NCBI RefSeq assembly: GCF_030372275.1
Contig: NZ_JAUDDJ010000009.1
Direction: 5' to 3' (one strand)
DNA: 64,000 bases
Source: Lawsonibacter sp900766145
GTDB taxonomy: Bacteria > Bacillota > Clostridia > Oscillospirales > Oscillospiraceae
Positions 59,249 through 64,000 of this stretch are shown here, piece by piece. A model generated the notes under the pieces. That model ran no database searches. It saw only the letters and a list, made by a program, of their open reading frames with translations, and was not told the DNA's origin. A program made the position numbers and the translations under genes. The stretch's first letter is position 1. Every line of letters begins with the position of its first letter.

Positions 59249-60109
59249 ATGTGGGTTTCCGACCAATGGAAGGACTATGAACTCATTGACTGCGGGCGCG
59301 GCGAAAAGCTGGAGCGCTGGGGGGATCAGCTGCTGGTGCGGCCCGATCCTCAGGCCATCTGGAACACTCCCCGCACCCACCGGGGCTGGAAGGTAAATGC
59401 CGGGCGGTATGCCCGCTCCTCCACCGGAGGCGGCCAGTGGCAGAACAAGTCCATGCCCCAGCGCTGGACTGTGTCCTACCGGGATCTTACCTTTAATATA
59501 AAGCCCATGAACTTTAAGCACACCGGCCTGTTCCCTGAGCAGGCGGCCAACTGGGACTGGGCCCGGGAGCAGATCCAGAAGGCGGGCCGTCCCATCAGCG
59601 TACTGAACCTGTTTGCCTACACCGGCGGAGCCACGGTGGCCTGTGCGGCGGCGGGGGCCAAGGTGTGCCACGTGGACGCGGCAAAGGGCATGGTCCAGTG
59701 GGCCCGGGAGAACGCCAAGAGCTCCGGGCTGGAGGACGCCCCCATCCGCTGGATCGTGGACGACTGCGGCAAGTTTGTGGAGCGGGAGATCCGCCGGGGC
59801 CGGAAGTACGACGCCATCATCATGGACCCTCCCTCCTATGGCCGTGGTCCCACCGGCGAGGTGTGGAAGCTGGAGGAGAACCTCTACCCCTTTGTGGAGC
59901 TGGTGAGCGGGGTGCTCTCCGATGATCCCCTGTTTATCATTCTCAACTCCTACACCACCGGCCTGGCCCCCAGCGTGGTCACCTACATCCTGGAGACCGT
60001 GGTCTCCAAAAAGTTCGGCGGCCACACCGTCAGCGACGAGCTGGGCCTGCCGGTCAGCCAGACCGGCCTGGTGCTGCCCTGCGGCGCCACCGGCCGCTGG
60101 AGCAAGTAA
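59249..60109 (+). CDS. Class I SAM-dependent methyltransferase (RlmI/RlmK-like)
   Basis: 286 aa. The SAM-binding motif VLNLFAYTGGATVACAAAGA (about 118-137) and the catalytic DPPSYGRG (about 192) match COG1092-type enzymes that methylate 23S rRNA. The N-terminal PUA domain of RlmI is absent; a shorter beta region (about 1-100, with TGLFPEQAANWDW) replaces it. It lies upstream of the ECF module by 39 bp and may be co-transcribed. Confidence 0.88.
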   Translation: MWVSDQWKDYELIDCGRGEKLERWGDQLLVRPDPQAIWNTPRTHRGWKVNAGRYARSSTGGGQWQNKSMPQRWTVSYRDLTFNIKPMNFKHTGLFPEQAANWDWAREQIQKAGRPISVLNLFAYTGGATVACAAAGAKVCHVDAAKGMVQWARENAKSSGLEDAPIRWIVDDCGKFVEREIRRGRKYDAIIMDPPSYGRGPTGEVWKLEENLYPFVELVSGVLSDDPLFIILNSYTTGLAPSVVTYILETVVSKKFGGHTVSDELGLPVSQTGLVLPCGATGRWSK

Positions 60110-60148
60110 GCCTTTGATTTCTTGATCTCTAAGTGAGGTATTGCTATT

Positions 60149-60997
60149 ATGAGCGAACCCATTATTTCCGCCCAGGACGTGCGCTTCTCCTACGTCACCG
60201 CCGAAGGGGTGGCCCCCATCGTGCTGGGGGGCGTCAGCCTGGACATTGAAGAGGGCTCCTTTGTGGCGGTGCTGGGCCACAACGGCAGCGGCAAGTCCAC
60301 CCTGGCCAAGCACATGAACGCCATCCTCCTGCCCACCGGAGGCAAGGTGTACGTCAGCGGCATGGATACCACCGAGGACCAGCTGCTGCTGGACATCCGG
60401 CGCACCGTGGGCATGGTGTTCCAGAACCCGGACAACCAGATCGTGGCCAACGTGGTGGAGGAGGACGTGGCCTTTGCCCCGGAAAACCTGGGGGTCCCCT
60501 CCGACGAGATCCGCCGCCGGGTGGATGATGCCCTGAAGGCCGTGGGCATGTATGAGTACCGGGAACACGCTCCCCACCTCCTCTCCGGCGGCCAGAAGCA
60601 GCGCATTGCCATCGCGGGCGTCATCGCCATGCAGCCCCGGTGCATCGTGCTGGACGAGCCCACCGCTATGCTGGACCCCATTGGCCGCGCCGATGTGCTG
60701 CGCACCATTAAGACCCTGAACCGGGAGCGGGGAGTCACCGTAGTCCTCATCACCCACCACATGGACGAGGCCGCCCAGGCCGACCGCCTGGTGGTCATGG
60801 CCAAGGGCAAAGTTATTGCCGACGGCGCCCCCAAGGAGGTCTTCCAGGACGTGGAGGGGCTGAAAGCCGTAGGCCTCACCGTCCCCGACACCACGGAGCT
60901 TCTCTGGGAGCTGCGCCAGCAGGGACTGGACCTGCCCCTGGATGCCCTGAGCGACGAGGAGTGCGCCCAGGCCCTCTATCAGCTGCTGAAAACCTGA
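60149..60997 (+). CDS. ecfA1: Energy-coupling factor transporter ATPase EcfA1
   Basis: 282 aa. Walker A GHNGSGKST, the ECF-typical Q-loop MVFQNPDNQIVA, the signature LSGGQKQRIAIAGV and Walker B CIVLDEPTAMLDP are present. With EcfA2 and EcfT it forms the shared energising module for vitamin and metal S-components. No S-component is encoded here, as expected for the group II system. Confidence 0.95.
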   Translation: MSEPIISAQDVRFSYVTAEGVAPIVLGGVSLDIEEGSFVAVLGHNGSGKSTLAKHMNAILLPTGGKVYVSGMDTTEDQLLLDIRRTVGMVFQNPDNQIVANVVEEDVAFAPENLGVPSDEIRRRVDDALKAVGMYEYREHAPHLLSGGQKQRIAIAGVIAMQPRCIVLDEPTAMLDPIGRADVLRTIKTLNRERGVTVVLITHHMDEAAQADRLVVMAKGKVIADGAPKEVFQDVEGLKAVGLTVPDTTELLWELRQQGLDLPLDALSDEECAQALYQLLKT

Positions 60998-61033
60998 CAA
61001 TAAAATAACCAGACACAGAAGGGAGCCTCTGCC

Positions 61034-61294
61034 ATGAACAACTCAGAACGAAGCGCCCGGGTCTTTGCGGGCATCGCCACGTTTTTTGTCGTCTTTTTTG
61101 TCCCCAAGCTGTTGCCGGTCATGTTCGACGACAGCCTGCCCACCGTACTGTGGGGGCTGATCGCCCTGGCCGCCGCGTGGGTGGCCGTGTGTCTGGTCTC
61201 TCTCAAGCAGCGGGTCAAGCGACTGGAGATGCAGACCTACTATCTCCAGGTCCAGCTGGATAAGCTGGAAAAGCAGGCCGATAAGCTGCCGTAA
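61034..61294 (+). CDS. Small membrane protein inserted in the ECF operon, 86 aa
   Basis: Two transmembrane helices (about 9-31 and 38-57) followed by a short coiled coil (RVKRLEMQTYYLQVQLDKLEK). No family is recognised. It lies between ecfA1 and ecfA2, which are usually adjacent, and has a GAAGGGAG ribosome-binding site. The role is unknown. Confidence 0.7.
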   Translation: MNNSERSARVFAGIATFFVVFFVPKLLPVMFDDSLPTVLWGLIALAAAWVAVCLVSLKQRVKRLEMQTYYLQVQLDKLEKQADKLP

Positions 61295-61359
61295 CTGTGA
61301 TATATTCGGGCGTGATCCCCTTGGGACATGCACCACTTCGCCATAAGGATGGTAACGCA

Positions 61360-62223
61360 ATGGAAGCGATCATCGAAACAAAACATCTCACCCACACCTA
61401 CTCGGCGGGCACACCCTTTGAGCGCTCCGCCCTGCTGGATGTGGACTTTTCCGCCTACAAGGGGGAGTACCTGGGCATCATTGGCCACACCGGCTCGGGC
61501 AAATCCACCCTCATCCAGCACCTCAACGGCCTGCTCAAGCCCACCTCCGGCCAGGTGCTCTTCCAGGGGGAGGACATCTGGGCCGACCCCAAGCGCACCC
61601 GGATGACCCGGTTCCAGGTGGGCTTGGTGTTCCAGTATCCGGAGTACCAGCTCTTTGAGGAGACCGTGTATAAGGACATCGCCTTCGGCCCCAAGAACAT
61701 GGGGCTGGACGAGAAGGAGATCGACCGTCGGGTGCGGTCTGCGGCCTACTTTGTAGGCCTGCGGGACGATCAGCTGGACAAGTCCCCCTTTGAGCTCTCC
61801 GGCGGCCAGAAGCGCCGGGTCGCCATTGCGGGCGTCATTGCCATGGAGCCTAAAGTGCTCATTCTGGACGAGCCCACCGCCGGGCTGGACCCGGTGGGCG
61901 TGGAGTCCATCCTGGGCAACATCCGGGACTACCACAAGGCCCAGAACGCCACCATCATCCTGGTGTCCCACTCCATGGAGGAGGTGGCCCGGTCGGTGGA
62001 CCGCCTGGTGGTGGTCAACGACGGAAAGATTCCCTTCCACGGCACCCCCCGGGAGGTCTTTACCCACGGAGATGAGCTGGAGGCCATGGGTCTGGGCGTG
62101 CCCCAGATGACCCGGGTGTTCCACCGCCTGCGTCAGATGGGCGTGGACATCGACCCGTCGGTGTACACCATTGAGCAGGCCAAGCAGGCCATCCTGTCCA
62201 AGCTTGGAAAGGCGGTGAAGTAG
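61360..62223 (+). CDS. ecfA2: Energy-coupling factor transporter ATPase EcfA2
   Basis: 287 aa. Walker A GHTGSGKST, LVFQYPEYQLFEETVYKDI (EcfA2-type Q-loop), LSGGQKRRVAIAGV and Walker B LILDEPTAGLDP are intact. The ATG at 61360 is chosen because the family begins at this point; the upstream frame is not conserved. It abuts ecfT with no gap. Confidence 0.95.
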   Translation: MEAIIETKHLTHTYSAGTPFERSALLDVDFSAYKGEYLGIIGHTGSGKSTLIQHLNGLLKPTSGQVLFQGEDIWADPKRTRMTRFQVGLVFQYPEYQLFEETVYKDIAFGPKNMGLDEKEIDRRVRSAAYFVGLRDDQLDKSPFELSGGQKRRVAIAGVIAMEPKVLILDEPTAGLDPVGVESILGNIRDYHKAQNATIILVSHSMEEVARSVDRLVVVNDGKIPFHGTPREVFTHGDELEAMGLGVPQMTRVFHRLRQMGVDIDPSVYTIEQAKQAILSKLGKAVK

Positions 62224-63036
62224 ATGGCACTGAAAGATATTACCCTGGGCCAGTACTTCCCCGGCCACTCCTTTGTCCACAAGCTGGACCCCCGCACCAA
62301 GCTGCTGGCAGTGGTGCTGTATATCGTGGCCCTGTTTCTGGCCAAGAGCTTTGTCACCTACGGCATCCTGTTTGTTCTGCTGGCGGTGTCCATTACCATC
62401 TCCAAGGTGCCCCTGAAGTCCATTGTCCGGGGACTCAAACCGGTGGTGTTTATCGTCATCTTTACCGCCATTTTGAACCTGTTTTATACCCCCGGCGAGC
62501 ATGTGCTGGCCAAACTTTGGATTTTCACCATTACCCTGGAGGGCGTGTTCAACGCCCTGTTCATGGTGGTGCGCATTCTGATGCTCATTGCGGGCACCTT
62601 CCTGCTCACCTACACCACCTCTCCCATTCTCCTCACCGACGCCCTGGAGAATCTGCTGGGGCCGCTGAAGAAGATCAAGGTGCCGGTGCACGAGCTGGCT
62701 ATGATCATGTCCATCGCCCTGCGCTTTATCCCAACCCTCATCGAGGAGACTGACAAGATCATGTCCGCCCAGCGGGCCCGGGGCGCCGACTTTGAAAGCG
62801 GCAACCTTATTCAGCGGGCCAAGGCTCTCATTCCCCTGCTGGTGCCCCTGTTCATCTCCGCCTTCCGCCGGGCCGACGAGCTGGCCGTGGCCATGGAGTG
62901 CCGCTGCTACCACGGCGGCGAGGGCCGCACCCGTCTGCGCCAGCTCCACTATGTGGGCCGGGACTACTTTGTGCTGGTTTTGTTTGTGGTGCTCACCGTG
63001 CTGGTGGGTGTGCTGGGCCGCCGGTTTGGTCTGTAA
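62224..63036 (+). CDS. ecfT: Energy-coupling factor transporter transmembrane protein EcfT
   Basis: 270 aa, about five transmembrane helices; GQYFPGHSFVHKLDPRTKLL at the N-terminus and the two Ala-Arg-Gly-type coupling motifs (AQRARGADF near 183 and the later ECRCYHGGEG) are the EcfT signature that contacts the two ATPases. The start directly follows the ecfA2 stop codon. Confidence 0.95.
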   Translation: MALKDITLGQYFPGHSFVHKLDPRTKLLAVVLYIVALFLAKSFVTYGILFVLLAVSITISKVPLKSIVRGLKPVVFIVIFTAILNLFYTPGEHVLAKLWIFTITLEGVFNALFMVVRILMLIAGTFLLTYTTSPILLTDALENLLGPLKKIKVPVHELAMIMSIALRFIPTLIEETDKIMSAQRARGADFESGNLIQRAKALIPLLVPLFISAFRRADELAVAMECRCYHGGEGRTRLRQLHYVGRDYFVLVLFVVLTVLVGVLGRRFGL

Positions 63037-63434
63037 ATGACCCAATGCCGTACACTCGGCCCAGCCATACACTGATATCAGGCGCGCCCGGGCCCTGCTG
63101 GGCCGAATTCCGCCGCACCACGCCGTGGCGCAGACCAGGCGCTTTCTGCAAAGAGGACGAGAAATCTTACAGATTTGAACTGCAGAGCGGCAGCGGGCGG
63201 CGGTTCGAGCTGTGTCGATGTTCTGCCCGCGCCGGATTAGACTGCCGGACCTCCCTCGTGCACTCCCGTAAATGGGGGTCCGGGGGAAAGCCACCTATGA
63301 ACACCGGCGCAAGCCAGGTGTTCATCGAAGGCATCCCCCGGTGATTCTTTAGTGACTTTCTGATCGCTCAGAAAGTCACTCGCCCGCAGGCGAAACCTTC
63401 CCCTAAAACAAAAACTTTCCCCAACGGTGATGAA
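63037..63434. other. Gene-free spacer with nested inverted repeats before truA
   Basis: About 400 bp without a credible gene, unusual because ecfT and truA are normally close. Potential stems: CCGGGGG (63280-63286) with CCCCCGG (63335-63341) enclosing TGAACACC (63298-63305) with GGTGTTCA (63317-63324); a perfect 13-bp stem at 63351-63363 and 63368-63380; and CGCC/GGCG at 63381-63392. Confidence 0.55.
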
Positions 63435-64000
63435 ATGGAACGCAACATTGCCTTAAAACTGATGTACAACGGCACCGCCTACCACGGCTGGCAGGTGCAG
63501 AAAAACGCCATTTCGGTGGCAGAAACCCTGGAAAAGGCCCTGTCTACCGTAGTGTGCCACCCGGTGAAGTGTACCGGTGCGGGCCGCACCGACGCCGGGG
63601 TCCACGCCGAGGTATATATCGCCAATTTCCGCACCACCTCCACCATTCCCTGCGACCGCATCCCCCTGGCGGTGAACACCCGCCTGCCCCGGGATATCGT
63701 GGTGGTGAAGGCTACAGAAGTTCCTATGGAATTTAACGCCATCGGCTCCTGCCACCGCAAGGAGTACACCTACCGCATCTATAACTCCCGCCTGGGCAAC
63801 CCCTTCTATGTGGACCGGGCCTGGTTTTACCCCAAGCACCTGGATGAGAAGATCATGCAGCAGGCGGCCGACCAGTTTGTGGGCACCCACGACTTCCGGG
63901 CGGTGCGGTCGGTGGGCACTGAGACCAAAACCACCGTGCGCACGGTATACTACTTTGACGTGACGCGGCACGACCAACTCATCGAGTGCAAGGTGTGCGC
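63435..64000 (+). CDS. truA: tRNA pseudouridine(38-40) synthase TruA, 5' part
   Basis: An open frame from ATG 63435 to the window edge (188 codons, 3' end missing). It begins MERNIALKLMYNGTAYHGWQ and has the catalytic Asp in GAGRTDAGVHA, then CHRKEYTYRIYN and VGTHDFRAV, all typical of TruA, which modifies positions 38-40 of the tRNA anticodon stem. It follows the ECF module, the usual order in Firmicutes. Confidence 0.94.
   Translation, partial: MERNIALKLMYNGTAYHGWQVQKNAISVAETLEKALSTVVCHPVKCTGAGRTDAGVHAEVYIANFRTTSTIPCDRIPLAVNTRLPRDIVVVKATEVPMEFNAIGSCHRKEYTYRIYNSRLGNPFYVDRAWFYPKHLDEKIMQQAADQFVGTHDFRAVRSVGTETKTTVRTVYYFDVTRHDQLIECKVC

Noticed and set aside
62898..63344. A 148-codon frame running from inside ecfT into the spacer before truA
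   Set aside because: The first part is a shadow of ecfT and the rest crosses palindromes; no coding signal.
1..64000. CRISPR arrays, rRNA genes and transposase-type insertion sequences
   Set aside because: No regular repeat-spacer array, no rRNA sequence and no DDE or serine transposase was found; the only tRNA is tRNA-Arg.

Overview
The window is a GC-rich bacterial chromosome segment, most like a gut Clostridia genome of the Oscillospiraceae type (Flavonifractor/Intestinimonas-like). This is inferred from gene content and style: a pgk-tpiA-gpmI-eno block, a cysteine desulfidase of the CyuA family, an ecfA1-ecfA2-ecfT-truA cluster, Clostridia-type DUF4342, DUF4085 and DUF6512 proteins, and strong GC-driven shadow ORFs. 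No rRNA is present and the species cannot be fixed from the sequence alone.

Layout. 1-7.3 kb: a metallo-hydrolase, the tRNA methyltransferase TrmL, then lower glycolysis (pgk, tpiA, gpmI, eno). The gaps after tpiA, gpmI and eno hold four copies of one structured repeat family, whose stems are kept by compensatory base changes; two copies read with the genes and two against. 7.4-11.4 kb: an ECF sigma/anti-sigma pair, cysteine desulfidase and a DUF4085 protein. 11.69-34.25 kb: a 22.5-kb integrative element inserted in the 3' end of tRNA-Arg(CCG), bounded by a 27-bp direct repeat. 34.3-64 kb: core genome again. It holds a phosphopantetheinyl transferase, a secreted deacetylase-like protein, a two-component system with a flavodoxin and a lipoprotein between regulator and kinase, TrkA/TrkH potassium uptake, a membrane pyrophosphatase, a second sigma factor with a membrane partner, lactate dehydrogenase, threonine aldolase, a double-domain PPK2, a complete branched-chain amino-acid ABC transporter (livF, G, M, H, K), a DivIVA-like coiled coil, an RNA methyltransferase-like enzyme, the ECF vitamin-transporter module and the 5' part of truA.

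The integrative element carries a tyrosine integrase (apparently with a non-canonical start codon), an excisionase, a replication-like pair (unknown protein plus SF2 helicase), a YqaJ exonuclease/RecT/DUF932 recombination set, several regulators with visible operators, and cargo. It has no recognisable relaxase or conjugation genes, so it looks mobilizable or satellite-like rather than self-conjugative. The cargo contains the best candidates for undescribed biology: (i) a WYL regulator with two unrecognised proteins (373 and 455 aa); (ii) an unknown protein, RtcB and PrfH, a probable ribosome-repair cassette; (iii) an amidoligase with a class II glutamine amidotransferase and a 238-aa protein homologous to the C-terminus of the 455-aa WYL-cassette protein; (iv) a DUF3990 ADP-ribosyltransferase-like toxin-antitoxin pair. 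Two distant gene sets in the element share a long promoter-like motif with identical internal spacing, and a third has a shorter match, which suggests common control.
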